This document shows, in pieces, positions 1 through 6,272 of a DNA stretch of 6,714 nucleotides (its first letter is position 1; every line of letters starts with the position of its first letter). The notes under the pieces are model-generated. The model did not search any database and was not told the origin of the DNA. It saw nothing but the letters and a program-made list of their open reading frames with translations. The position numbers and the translations under genes are program-made. The stretch spans positions 1 to 6,714 of the forward strand of contig JAQGPB010000239.1 of the NCBI GenBank assembly GCA_028293265.1, read 5' to 3'. The stretch is from Pedosphaera sp. (GTDB lineage Bacteria; Verrucomicrobiota; Verrucomicrobiae; Limisphaerales; Pedosphaeraceae).

Positions 1-790
1 GGTAAAGGCTCCGGCACGCCAGTTGCGAAAGCATGATATCCGACTTGGCCGGCAAGATGAGTTGCACCTTGCCGCCATCACGCGCCGCTTTCATGAGCGC
101 GTGGCGTATCCGCCACGTCGGTAGAAAATATGCGGCAATGATCTGCACCGTCTTCGCCCGTTGCAAATCGCGGCGCAGCGAACGGGTGAACGGGTTCCTG
201 CCGCGCCCGGGGCCGCTCAGCAACAATTCTCCATCCTCAACCGTCACATCGCGCTTGGAGACTGCTCGATGGCGGTGCACACCCCGCGTTCGGAACGCGG
301 CCTGTGCAAACATTTCATCGAAGGCCGCGGCGAGCTGCACGGCAATCGGGCTGGCCAACCTCAGGCCAAGATCGTACCAGCCCGTTTTCACTCCGTCGCC
401 CTGGTATTGCTCCGAGACGTTGAAGCCGCCCACAAAAGCGATTTCCTCGTCGCACACCAGAATCTTGCGGTGATCGCGAAATCCCAATCGTTTTGCGAGA
501 TCCGGATTGAACCAGCGGGCTTCGCCACCCACCACTGCAAGCGGCTCCCAAAAATTCGCCGGCAGCCCAAGCGAACCCAGAGAGTCAATGAGCACCTGGA
601 CGCTCAAGCCTCTAAGCTGGGCTTTCACCAGCGCGTCACGGAATCCCCTGCCCAGTTCATCATTCGCATAGAAATAGACTTCCAAGCGAACGGTCTTTTG
701 CGCGCCATCAATGGCCGCGAGGAGCGCCGGAAAGATTTCCTCCCCGCCATGCAGCCATTTATAGGAACCGGGTTTGAACGCCAATGACAT
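1..790 (-). CDS. Phospholipase D-like / cardiolipin synthase family protein (C-terminus outside window)
   Basis: The minus frame is open from ATG 790-788 to the left edge, giving 263 residues. Residues 10-70 match the start of a PLD catalytic domain (HGGEEIFPALLAAIDGA, then RLEVYFYAND and VQVLIDSLGS). The first HKD motif is complete: H107-x-K109-x4-D114, followed by GGFN at 121-124. Residues near 208-260 (IIAAYFLP, then LILPAKSD) match the start of the second catalytic half, but the second HKD lies beyond the edge. In this family paired HKD motifs make cardiolipin from phosphatidylglycerol (or PG plus PE) at the inner membrane. No N-terminal membrane helices are seen, which resembles the short ClsB/YbhO-type enzymes more than ClsA. 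The start is uncertain: in-frame ATGs at 841 and 880 would add 17 or 30 residues, and a stop at 910-908 bounds the frame. None has a well-placed ribosome binding site; ATG 790 has AGGG very close upstream. Family is secure; substrate is inferred. Confidence 0.9.
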   Translation of the reverse strand, partial: MSLAFKPGSYKWLHGGEEIFPALLAAIDGAQKTVRLEVYFYANDELGRGFRDALVKAQLRGLSVQVLIDSLGSLGLPANFWEPLAVVGGEARWFNPDLAKRLGFRDHRKILVCDEEIAFVGGFNVSEQYQGDGVKTGWYDLGLRLASPIAVQLAAAFDEMFAQAAFRTRGVHRHRAVSKRDVTVEDGELLLSGPGRGRNPFTRSLRRDLQRAKTVQIIAAYFLPTWRIRHALMKAARDGGKVQLILPAKSDIMLSQLACRSLY

Positions 791-883
791 CGCCCTGATG
801 TTATTGTGTGATGCCGTGGTTTGCAAATCAGACCAGTACATACCTTTTGGTGCCCAACTATTTTCGCCGGCACGGCCCATACC

Positions 884-908
884 AGCCTGGGGCAACGCGC
901 CCCAGGTT
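884..908. repeat. Strong GC-rich hairpin, REP-like candidate
   Basis: AGCCTGGGGC (884-893) pairs with GCCCCAGGTT (899-908) around the five-base loop AACGC, giving ten pairs including one G-T. There is no T-run on either strand, so it does not look like an intrinsic terminator. It lies upstream of the PLD gene and ends four bases before the alternative PLD start at 880, so it could fold in that gene's 5' leader. The shape (stable palindrome in a long spacer, no flanking gene for it) suits a dispersed extragenic palindrome, but only one copy is visible. Confidence 0.55.
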
Positions 909-1020
909 CAAAGGAACGAGGCCAAGAAGGGATGAAAGCCCGCCCCATAACTTCAATTGTCCAACCCAAGGCAATCCGCATTTGACAAGGCTGCTAAACT
1001 CACTTCCGGGTTGAATCATC

Positions 1021-1113
1021 TCAACCCAGGGCCAGGTCCAGAACCAGCCACGGATAAACCGGAAACGGAGCCATAAGTGCCGCCCATGAAATCAAAGCAA
1101 AAAGGATCTTCAC
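1021..1113 (-). CDS. Possible 30-residue hydrophobic small ORF
   Basis: A GTG at 1113-1111 opens a 30-codon frame ending in TGA at 1023-1021. The strand carries GGAGG at 1122-1118, four bases before the GTG; this is the best Shine-Dalgarno match I noticed in the window. The product begins MKILFALISWAALM and continues with PFPVYPWLVLDLALG, so it is almost entirely hydrophobic and could be a single membrane segment or a leader peptide. It lies 230 bases upstream of the PLD gene on the same strand. I recognise no family. The same frame stays open up to an ATG at 1218, but the added residues look random. Chance is a real alternative, since the genes around it do not rely on a clear Shine-Dalgarno. 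Confidence 0.2.
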   Translation of the reverse strand: MKILFALISWAALMAPFPVYPWLVLDLALG

Positions 1114-1262
1114 TTTGCCTCCGCGCAAACGAGCCGGGCCATTACCCGTCTGCGGCATCCTTTCTCCAACCGCCAACCATTCGCACGCGCTCAACACCCG
1201 CGCGTCAAATTCACGCATATTTCACCGATTCGCTTCCGCTCACATTTTATCATGCGCCTATG

Positions 1263-1291
1263 TTCGCTTAATTTCGCTTAATTTCGCTAAT
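1263..1291. repeat. Tandem decamer TTCGCTTAAT, about 2.9 copies
   Basis: TTCGCTTAAT occurs exactly at 1263-1272 and 1273-1282 and is followed by TTCGCTAAT at 1283-1291, which lacks one T. A related TTCGCTTCCG sits at 1229-1238. The ten-base period would place equivalent bases on the same face of the helix, as in arrayed protein-binding sites, but a replication-slippage microsatellite is equally possible. Confidence 0.7.
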
Positions 1292-1305
1292 CTCCGCCAC
1301 CCATG

Positions 1306-1483
1306 GTCAAAGAAAACAACTGCCCCGCAAATGGCGAAAAATCGCTTGGCGTCGCTTGACGGAATTATGGTCAAGCCAGGTCAAACCAATCCATCAGCCC
1401 CATGCCTCCCATCCATCCCATTCCGCCGCACTCGTTTACAATATCCGGGCCTCTTTTTCGTCAAAAGAGTCAATCCAAGTCAA
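1306..1483 (+). other. Cluster of six GTCAA pentamers upstream of dsbD
   Basis: GTCAA occurs on the plus strand at 1306, 1370, 1380, 1460, 1469 and 1479, with the inverse TTGAC at 1356-1360. Two sub-clusters have 9-10-base spacing (1370/1380 and 1460/1469/1479), close to one helical turn. A five-base word is expected only rarely in 180 bases, so the density is notable. The pattern could be a regulator-binding array for dsbD or decay of an old repeat. No function can be assigned. Confidence 0.4.
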
Positions 1484-1495
1484 GGCACCTCCCAC

Positions 1496-1548
1496 TTGGT
1501 GTTTGGTTCTTGGTTCTTCCCGGGAGCTTGGATGTTGGTGCTTGGTGC
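1496..1548 (+). repeat. Interrupted TTGGNNN heptamer array
   Basis: Three heptamers (TTGGTGT, TTGGTTC, TTGGTTC) run at 1496-1516. An 11-base insert containing the palindrome CCCGGG follows (1517-1527), then three more heptamers (TTGGATG, TTGGTGC, TTGGTGC) at 1528-1548. The same period and a similar consensus reappear at 6121-6148 near the other end of the window. This suggests a dispersed noncoding repeat family rather than a gene-specific element. Seven-base periodicity means any frame through it reads as a pseudo-peptide repeat. Confidence 0.7.
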
Positions 1549-1552
1549 TTCC

Positions 1553-1570
1553 TTCAGGGGCTCCCCTGAA
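1553..1570. promoter_or_regulatory. Perfect 18-bp dyad upstream of dsbD, candidate operator
   Basis: TTCAGGGGCTCCCCTGAA has perfect eight-base arms around the two-base centre CT. It ends four bases before the proposed -35 of dsbD and 43 bases before the start codon, a usual place for a dimeric activator. The two-base centre makes it a poor RNA hairpin, and no T-run follows, so a protein-binding site is more likely than a terminator. The cognate regulator is unknown. Confidence 0.45.
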
Positions 1571-1574
1571 TTAA

Positions 1575-1602
1575 TTTCCAAAAAACCCCTCCTTCGTATA
1601 TT
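1575..1602 (+). promoter_or_regulatory. Putative sigma70-like promoter of dsbD
   Basis: TTTCCA (1575-1580) matches four of six bases of the -35 consensus and TATATT (1597-1602) five of six of the -10, with a 16-base spacer. This is the only AT-rich stretch close to the gene. Transcription would begin around 1608-1610, only a few bases before GTG 1614. The mRNA would then be almost leaderless, which agrees with the absence of a Shine-Dalgarno sequence. A second TATATA overlaps at 1602-1607. Confidence 0.4.
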
Positions 1603-1613
1603 TATATAGAACT

Positions 1614-3803
1614 GTGAATTACTTAAGGTTGCTATTGGCAGCGGTGTTGCTCGGCTTTGCGGATCAGTCCGCCCACGCGGCGGCCACGGAGGCAAAACTG
1701 GTGCTCGCCTCGGAAGCGGCGCGCCCCGGCGACACCGTCATGGCGGGCGTTCACCTGCGCATGCAGCCGACCTGGCATATTTACTGGCGCAACCCCGGCG
1801 GTGCCGGCATGCCGACCAAGATCGCCTGGCAACTCCCGCCCGGCATAACCGCTGGCGAAATTCAATGGCCCATTCCGCAAAAACTGCCCGCAGAAGAGCT
1901 GACCACCTATGTTTACGACCATGAAGTCACGTTGCTCGTGCCGCTTAAAATCGCCGCCGACGCGAAACCCGGCCCGCTCGATCTGAAAGCGAAAATTAGC
2001 TGGCTGGAATGCGCCACCCAATGCATTCCCGGCAGCGGTGATGTGCAAGCCGTCTTGACCATCGGCAATGAAACCAAGCCCTCGTCCGACGCTCCCTTGA
2101 TCGAAACCTGGCAAAAGAAGCTTCCCTCGGCGAAACCCGATCTGGCCGCACGCGCCTTTTGGGACGGCCCAGCAAAAGGCGATACCCGCAACCTCATCTT
2201 CGAGTGGCCGGCCGCCAGCGCGGTCAAGGAAGCCGATTTCTATCCCTACGGCAGCGACAAATTCGACGTGCAATGGCAGTCGCAATTCAAGCTCACGGAC
2301 AGCCTGATCCGACTCCAAAAAACCGTCAAAAAATACGAAGGCGATTGGCCCACAAAAATCGCCGGTCTGCTCATCCAAAAATCCGATGGTGCAACCTCAG
2401 CCTACGACGTCAATCTCCCGGTGAATGAACCCGCCGTTGCCCAACCGGTCACGGCCACTTCCCCCGCCCTGCCCCGCCCCGCAGCAAACGCCGACAGCCC
2501 GTCGCCACTCCCCAGTTCCTTGCTTGAGATGCTCTTCTACGCCTTTCTCGGCGGCATGATTCTCAACGTCATGCCCTGCGTCCTGCCCGTGATCGCCTTG
2601 AAAATTCTCGGCTTCGTGAACCAGGCCAAAGAAGACCCGACCGAGGTGCGAAAACTTGGGCTGGTTTATACCTCGGGCGTGCTCGTTTCGTTCCTTGCGC
2701 TGGCCGCACTGGTCATCATTGTAAAATCGCTCGGCCACGCCGCGAGCTGGGGCATGCAGTTCCAAAACCCGCAGTTCCTCATTGTGATGACCGTGCTGGT
2801 GACCTTGGTTGCCCTGAATCTGTTTGGCATATTCGAAATCAATCTGAACGGACGCATCATGGGCGGCGCCGGCAATCTCGCCTCCCGCGAGGGTTACGGC
2901 GGGGCTTTCCTTAACGGCGTGCTCGCCACGATCCTCGCGACCCCTTGCACCGCGCCATTCTTGGGTGTCGCGCTCGGCTTCGCCTTCACACAGCCGTCGT
3001 ACATCATCGTCTTGATATTCCTGACCGTCGGCCTGGGCCTCGCTGCTCCCTATGTCATCCTCTCGTGGGAACCGGCCTGGCTGAAATTTCTGCCCAAGCC
3101 CGGTGCATGGATGGAAAAGTTCAAAATCGCCATGGGCTTCCCCATGCTCGCCACCGCCATCTGGATGTTCACCCTCGTGACCGCGAATTTCGGTGACAAT
3201 GGCGACCTCTCGCTCGGTTTGTTCCTGGTGCTCGTCGGTTTCGCCGCCTGGGTGTGGGGCCAGTTCGTGCAGCGTGGACGGACCCGCCGGGGGCTGGCCA
3301 TGGCCTTTAGCCTGGGAATCTTGGTTGTCGCTTATTCCATTTTTTTGGAACGCCAGCTTGACTGGCGGCATCCCATGCCGGTCAGCCGGGGCTCGCTGAG
3401 AACTTCGCTTGAAGGCATTGACTGGCAGCCTTGGAGCCCGGAAGCCTTGGCCACGGCCCGTCAAACCGGCCGCCCGATACTCGTTGATTTCACCGCCAAA
3501 TGGTGCGCCGTCTGCCAGGTCAACTTACGAACCAGCCTCGAAGTCCCCAGCGTCCGCGCCAAGCTGAAACAGATCAACGCCATTGCCTTCGAGGAAAACA
3601 GTTTCACCAAGGACCCCACCGTGGTGGCCGAACTCACCCGTTATCAACGCGCTGGTGTGCCGCTCATCCTCGTTTACTCCGGCAATCCCGCCTTGCCGCC
3701 CCAAGTTCTTCCAGACGGCTACCTCACTCCGGGAATTGTCCTGAACGCCTTGGGCAAGGCCGAACAGCAAACCGTCGCCCATCTCTCCGCTTCAAACCGT
3801 TAA
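1614..3803 (+). CDS. dsbD: DsbD/ScsB-type protein-disulfide reductase
   Basis: A 729-residue inner-membrane protein predicted to pass electrons from cytoplasmic thioredoxin to periplasmic thiol partners. Three domains are visible. A signal peptide (about 1-23) precedes a periplasmic N-terminal domain (about 24-290) with HIYWRNPGGAG at 55-65 and a C133-x3-C137 pair (WLECATQCIPG). The CcdA-like membrane domain (about 303-577, eight helices) has C322 in NVMPCVLP and C445 in ATPCTAPF, spaced as in E. coli DsbD. The C-terminal thioredoxin-like domain (about 598-718) has W630-C631-A-V-C634 and a likely cis-proline P683 in GVPL. All six redox cysteines are present. HxYWRNPG and C-x3-C resemble ScsB-type proteins more than classic DsbD. 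The start is GTG 1614, because a stop at 1572-1574 closes the frame and the next ATG (1740) would remove the signal peptide. There is no Shine-Dalgarno. No scsC, scsD or cytochrome c maturation gene is adjacent, so the partner is unknown. Confidence 0.95.
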   Translation: MNYLRLLLAAVLLGFADQSAHAAATEAKLVLASEAARPGDTVMAGVHLRMQPTWHIYWRNPGGAGMPTKIAWQLPPGITAGEIQWPIPQKLPAEELTTYVYDHEVTLLVPLKIAADAKPGPLDLKAKISWLECATQCIPGSGDVQAVLTIGNETKPSSDAPLIETWQKKLPSAKPDLAARAFWDGPAKGDTRNLIFEWPAASAVKEADFYPYGSDKFDVQWQSQFKLTDSLIRLQKTVKKYEGDWPTKIAGLLIQKSDGATSAYDVNLPVNEPAVAQPVTATSPALPRPAANADSPSPLPSSLLEMLFYAFLGGMILNVMPCVLPVIALKILGFVNQAKEDPTEVRKLGLVYTSGVLVSFLALAALVIIVKSLGHAASWGMQFQNPQFLIVMTVLVTLVALNLFGIFEINLNGRIMGGAGNLASREGYGGAFLNGVLATILATPCTAPFLGVALGFAFTQPSYIIVLIFLTVGLGLAAPYVILSWEPAWLKFLPKPGAWMEKFKIAMGFPMLATAIWMFTLVTANFGDNGDLSLGLFLVLVGFAAWVWGQFVQRGRTRRGLAMAFSLGILVVAYSIFLERQLDWRHPMPVSRGSLRTSLEGIDWQPWSPEALATARQTGRPILVDFTAKWCAVCQVNLRTSLEVPSVRAKLKQINAIAFEENSFTKDPTVVAELTRYQRAGVPLILVYSGNPALPPQVLPDGYLTPGIVLNALGKAEQQTVAHLSASNR

Positions 3804-3915
3804 TCCCCCTGCTCTCTCTCAACTGTCAAACTTGAAAAATTCCGTCCGCTAGGGTTTCACCCCATTTAACCTGCGTGAGAAATTTTGCTACAAAGCACAC
3901 CGAAAAATGGCGTTT

Positions 3916-3944
3916 ACCCGCTTCCCAAGGAGGGGCGGGTTTTT
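3916..3944 (+). terminator. Intrinsic terminator downstream of dsbD
   Basis: ACCCGC (3916-3921) pairs with GCGGGT (3935-3940), extendable by two G-T pairs and one C-G pair into the loop, and is followed directly by five T (3940-3944). It lies 112 bases after the dsbD stop and 63 bases from the end of the convergent dehydratase gene. On the minus strand the hairpin is followed by AAACGCC, so it should act mainly on rightward transcripts. I found no clear terminator for the dehydratase gene. Confidence 0.65.
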
Positions 3945-4006
3945 CATTCGCTGGAGCGAAGCAACTCCGGGACGGCAGTTGCCATGCATAACACAATCCA
4001 AGAAAT

Positions 4007-5971
4007 TCAGTTTGCTTTTCGACCAGCATCGAGCGCGGCAATGATCCGCTCCGCATCATAGACGCACCCGCTCCAAGTGCCGCCACCGGCTGCCTGCAAC
4101 GCCGCCCAGAGCCGTGTGTCATCGGGCAACGCCGGGTTGGGCGCAAGGTCTGCGCGCGGCGACCGGCGCGCCAGAATTTGCGCGCCTTCCTCAGCCGAGC
4201 AACGCCGCCCCGCTTCGCCGACCATGTCAACGCTGCCAATGTTCTCGCGGCGATTGATGACGATGCGGATGATGTCGCCGTCCAACACCTTGCCAATCGG
4301 CCCGCCCGCCAGGCCTTCCGGCCCGATATGCCCGATGCACGCGCCAGTGGAGACACCAGAGAACCGCGCATCCGTCAAAAGCGCTACCTCTTTCCCGAAC
4401 GGCAGGTATTTCAGTGCCCCGGTCAACTGATAAGTCTCTTCCATGCCCGTGCCCATCGGCCCGACGCCGGCAAGCACCATGACATCACCCGCTTGGATGC
4501 GCTTTTGTTTGATTGCCGCCATCGCCGCCGCTTCGCTCACAAAAACTCGCGCCGGTCCCTCCTTGTGGTAAATGCCATCCGCCCCCACGAGCGAAGGATC
4601 AAGCGCCGTGCTCTTGATCACGGAACCTTCGGGTGCCAGATTGCCGCGCGGAAAAATCATCGTGCTCGTCAGCCCGCGCTCGACGGCCTTTTCCGGTGGC
4701 AGAATCACATCATCCGCCTCCACTCCATCCTGCTGCCGCAAGATTTCCCGGAATTTCACGCGTCGTTCCGATGCTTCCCACTCATCCAAAACTTCTCCCA
4801 AAGTTTTCCCCGAGACAGTGATTACCTCCGTTTCCAGCAAGCCCAATCGTCGTAAATGCAGCATCACCTCCGGCACACCGCCCGCCAGGAAAACCCGGAC
4901 CGTCGGATGATGCACCGGACCATTCGGCAATACGCTGACCAACCGGGGAACGCGGCGGTTGACCGCAATCCAATCCTCCACCGTCGGCGGTTTCAAGCGT
5001 GCGGCCTGGGCAATCGCCGGAATGTGCAGCAACAAATTTGTCGAACCGCCAAACGCCGCGTGCAACGTCATCGCGTTGCGGACGCTCGCGGAAGACAAAA
5101 TATCGCGCGTCTTGATTCCTCGCGCTTCCAGATGATGCAGCGCCCGCGCCGAGCGCACCGCCATGTCCATCCAGACCGGCTGGCCGGATGGCGCAAGCGC
5201 CGTATGCGGCAGCGACAAGCCCAGCGCTTCACCCACCACCTGCGAAGTCGCCGCCGTGCCGAGAAATTGACACCCGCCGCCGGGCGAAGCGCACGCGCGA
5301 CAGCCCAAGTCCGCCGCTTCCGACAGCGAAATCATTCCATGCGAAAACCGCGCGCCCAACGTTTGGATCACTGCGGCGTCTTCGCCGTTCGTCGGTGGCA
5401 ACGTCACTCCGCCAGGAACCAGCACGCATGCCAAATCGGGCGTCCCTGCCAGCGCCATCATCATCGCGGGCAATCCTTTGTCGCATGTCGCCACGCCCAG
5501 CACTCCGGCGCGCAACGGCAGCGAACGGATCAACCGCCGGAACAACACCGCCGCATCATTGCGATACGGCAAACTGTCGAACATTCCGGTCGTGCCTTGT
5601 GTCCGGCCATCGCATGGATCGGAGCAATAACCGGCGAACGGAACGGTCTTCAGCCGTTTCAATTCCTCCGCCGCCGCCTGCACCAGCAAACCAATTTCCC
5701 AATGCCCGGTGTGATAACCCAATGCAATCGGCTTGCCATCCGGCGCGCGAATTCCGCCTTGCGTGCTGAGGATCAAGAATTGTTTGCCGCCCGTTTCCGC
5801 CGGTTCCCAACCCATCCCGGCATTCTGGCTCAGGCCGAAAAGATCGCCGCTCGGACGATCTCGCAGCAACTCCTCAGTGAGCGGCAGGCTCCCCGCCGGC
5901 CCGCTCGCTCGGGTCTGGATCTGATAAATGTCCGGCGAATCAGCGCCAAAAATGGCATCGGGCAAACTCAT
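4007..5971 (-). CDS. yjhG: YjhG/YagF-type D-xylonate dehydratase (IlvD/Edd superfamily)
   Basis: A complete 654-residue cytoplasmic Fe-S dehydratase, essentially the length of E. coli YjhG and collinear with it as I recall that sequence. Shared stretches include RPSGDLFG (39-46), [20 protein letters not shown] (117-136), CDKGLPA (163-169), [10 protein letters not shown] (231-240), [17 protein letters not shown] (304-320) and [12 protein letters not shown] (532-543). By analogy with sugar-acid dehydratases, C120, C163 and C234 bind the cluster. D139, D164 and K165 would hold the metal, and a serine in FSGVS would be catalytic. YjhG and YagF convert D-xylonate to 2-keto-3-deoxy-D-xylonate, the step before aldol cleavage or further oxidation. 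The substrate here could also be another pentonate or hexonate. ATG 5971 is the only sensible start: a stop at 6016-6014 closes the frame and no ATG, GTG or TTG lies between. No Shine-Dalgarno is evident. An ACS-type transporter gene diverges from it, consistent with sugar-acid uptake and use. Confidence 0.95.
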   Translation of the reverse strand: MSLPDAIFGADSPDIYQIQTRASGPAGSLPLTEELLRDRPSGDLFGLSQNAGMGWEPAETGGKQFLILSTQGGIRAPDGKPIALGYHTGHWEIGLLVQAAAEELKRLKTVPFAGYCSDPCDGRTQGTTGMFDSLPYRNDAAVLFRRLIRSLPLRAGVLGVATCDKGLPAMMMALAGTPDLACVLVPGGVTLPPTNGEDAAVIQTLGARFSHGMISLSEAADLGCRACASPGGGCQFLGTAATSQVVGEALGLSLPHTALAPSGQPVWMDMAVRSARALHHLEARGIKTRDILSSASVRNAMTLHAAFGGSTNLLLHIPAIAQAARLKPPTVEDWIAVNRRVPRLVSVLPNGPVHHPTVRVFLAGGVPEVMLHLRRLGLLETEVITVSGKTLGEVLDEWEASERRVKFREILRQQDGVEADDVILPPEKAVERGLTSTMIFPRGNLAPEGSVIKSTALDPSLVGADGIYHKEGPARVFVSEAAAMAAIKQKRIQAGDVMVLAGVGPMGTGMEETYQLTGALKYLPFGKEVALLTDARFSGVSTGACIGHIGPEGLAGGPIGKVLDGDIIRIVINRRENIGSVDMVGEAGRRCSAEEGAQILARRSPRADLAPNPALPDDTRLWAALQAAGGGTWSGCVYDAERIIAALDAGRKAN

Positions 5972-6021
5972 GCGGGCATTGAAGCACCAAGCGCGGCTTC
6001 GGCAAAAGGAAATTTAGCAGC

Positions 6022-6035
6022 GCTTTAAGTAAAGC
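6022..6035. promoter_or_regulatory. Small dyad GCTTTA-AG-TAAAGC, candidate operator
   Basis: GCTTTA (6022-6027) and TAAAGC (6030-6035) are perfect inverted arms around AG. The centre is about 57 bases upstream of the dehydratase start, inside the divergent spacer. Its place and symmetry suit a repressor site for the sugar-acid genes, but six-base arms can arise by chance and no regulator gene is in view. Confidence 0.3.
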
Positions 6036-6055
6036 CAGCCTTGTGCCGAAGATCC

Positions 6056-6111
6056 GCCCTCTTCTCCCTCGCCCCGCGAGGAACGAGCGGGGAGAGGGTT
6101 GGGGAGAGGGG
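6056..6111. repeat. C/G-rich imperfect palindromic extragenic repeat
   Basis: A pyrimidine-rich left arm (6056-6077, ending CTCGCCCCGC) is followed by GAGGAACGA (6078-6086) and a purine-rich right arm (6087-6111, beginning GCGGGGAGAGGG). The inner stem pairs about 12 bases with one mismatch. The right arm holds two near-copies of GGGGAGAGGG. This CCTCTCCCC/GGGGAGAGG type of palindrome is, to my knowledge, a common dispersed intergenic repeat in several environmental phyla, read in one frame as a pseudo-peptide like SPQPSP. It lacks a T-run and is not a typical terminator. Confidence 0.65.
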
Positions 6112-6120
6112 CCGATCCAA

Positions 6121-6148
6121 TTCGATGTTCGGTGTTCGACGTTGGATG
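6121..6148 (+). repeat. Four-copy TTCGNNG heptamer array
   Basis: Four contiguous heptamers, TTCGATG, TTCGGTG, TTCGACG and TTGGATG, fill 6121-6148 and are followed by TTT. The last unit is identical to the unit at 1528-1534 in the array upstream of dsbD, which links the two arrays as one family. On the minus strand it reads as the pseudo-peptide TSNVEHRTSN, a pattern I know from spurious intergenic ORFs. It abuts the C/G-rich palindrome with only nine bases between them. Confidence 0.75.
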
Positions 6149-6195
6149 TTTCCCGGTTCATGGAGAAGGGGCGCGCTGCGTCAACACCGAAAGCA

Positions 6196-6225
6196 TTGTA
6201 ATATTTTGAGTTTGGCGGATTAAAT
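6196..6225 (+). promoter_or_regulatory. Weak candidate promoter of the transporter gene
   Basis: TTGTAA (6196-6201) and TTAAAT (6220-6225) are the best -35/-10 pair in the AT-rich segment, with an 18-base spacer. Transcription would start near 6232, about 40 bases before ATG 6273. Both hexamers are imperfect and the call rests mainly on position and base composition. Confidence 0.25.
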
Positions 6226-6272
6226 TGGACTCCCGCGCCTTCCTTGTTACAGAATCGCTCACTGCCGAAATT

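Larger units (their letters stand above)
791..1613. other. Long repeat-rich spacer between divergent PLD and dsbD genes
   Basis: About 820 bases lie between two divergent genes. No reading frame here looks convincingly like a conserved protein. The longest, on the plus strand at 1115-1609, reads straight through the heptamer array and decamer repeat and shows no domain. The spacer instead holds a GC hairpin (884-908), a possible tiny ORF on the minus strand (1021-1113), a tandem decamer (1263-1291), six GTCAA pentamers (1306-1483), a heptamer array (1496-1548), a perfect dyad (1553-1570) and a plausible dsbD promoter (1575-1602). The promoter for the PLD gene could lie anywhere right of 790; I cannot place it. 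Confidence 0.7.
5972..6272. other. Divergent spacer between dehydratase and transporter genes
   Basis: This 301-base spacer must hold the start signals for both divergent genes. The part next to the dehydratase has a small dyad (6022-6035). The middle is occupied by two noncoding repeats, a C/G-rich palindrome (6056-6111) and a heptamer array (6121-6148). The AT-rich segment at 6190-6227 is the likeliest promoter region for the transporter. I see no coding sequence in it. Confidence 0.7.

Noticed and set aside
161..787. A 208-codon plus-strand frame at the left end
   Set aside because: The minus strand here encodes a PLD protein with an intact HKD motif; the plus frame has no recognisable features.
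1263..1548. CRISPR array
   Set aside because: The repeats are 7-10 bases and adjoin directly, with no 25-40-base repeats or unique spacers and no cas genes.
1553..1570. Dyad read as a transcription terminator
   Set aside because: The two-base centre is too tight for a good RNA loop, no T-run follows, and no gene ends upstream on the plus strand.
1115..1609. A 164-codon plus-strand frame upstream of dsbD
   Set aside because: It runs through the decamer and heptamer repeats, has no domain or credible start signal, and ends just before the real gene in a different frame.
2397..3464. A 355-codon open frame on the minus strand, opposite dsbD
   Set aside because: It is antisense to the membrane and thioredoxin domains of a well-supported gene. 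Its product is rich in E, G, H and Q with no recognisable domain, as expected from reading GC-rich coding DNA backwards.
3947..3960. Inverted repeat TTCGCT-GG-AGCGAA as a terminator for the dehydratase gene
   Set aside because: Arms are short around a two-base centre and there is no T-run on the minus strand after it; I could not support a terminator call.
4856..6028. A 390-codon open frame on the plus strand, opposite the dehydratase gene
   Set aside because: The product is dominated by R, Q and H with no domain, and the opposite strand encodes a full-length YjhG-type enzyme with all its motifs.
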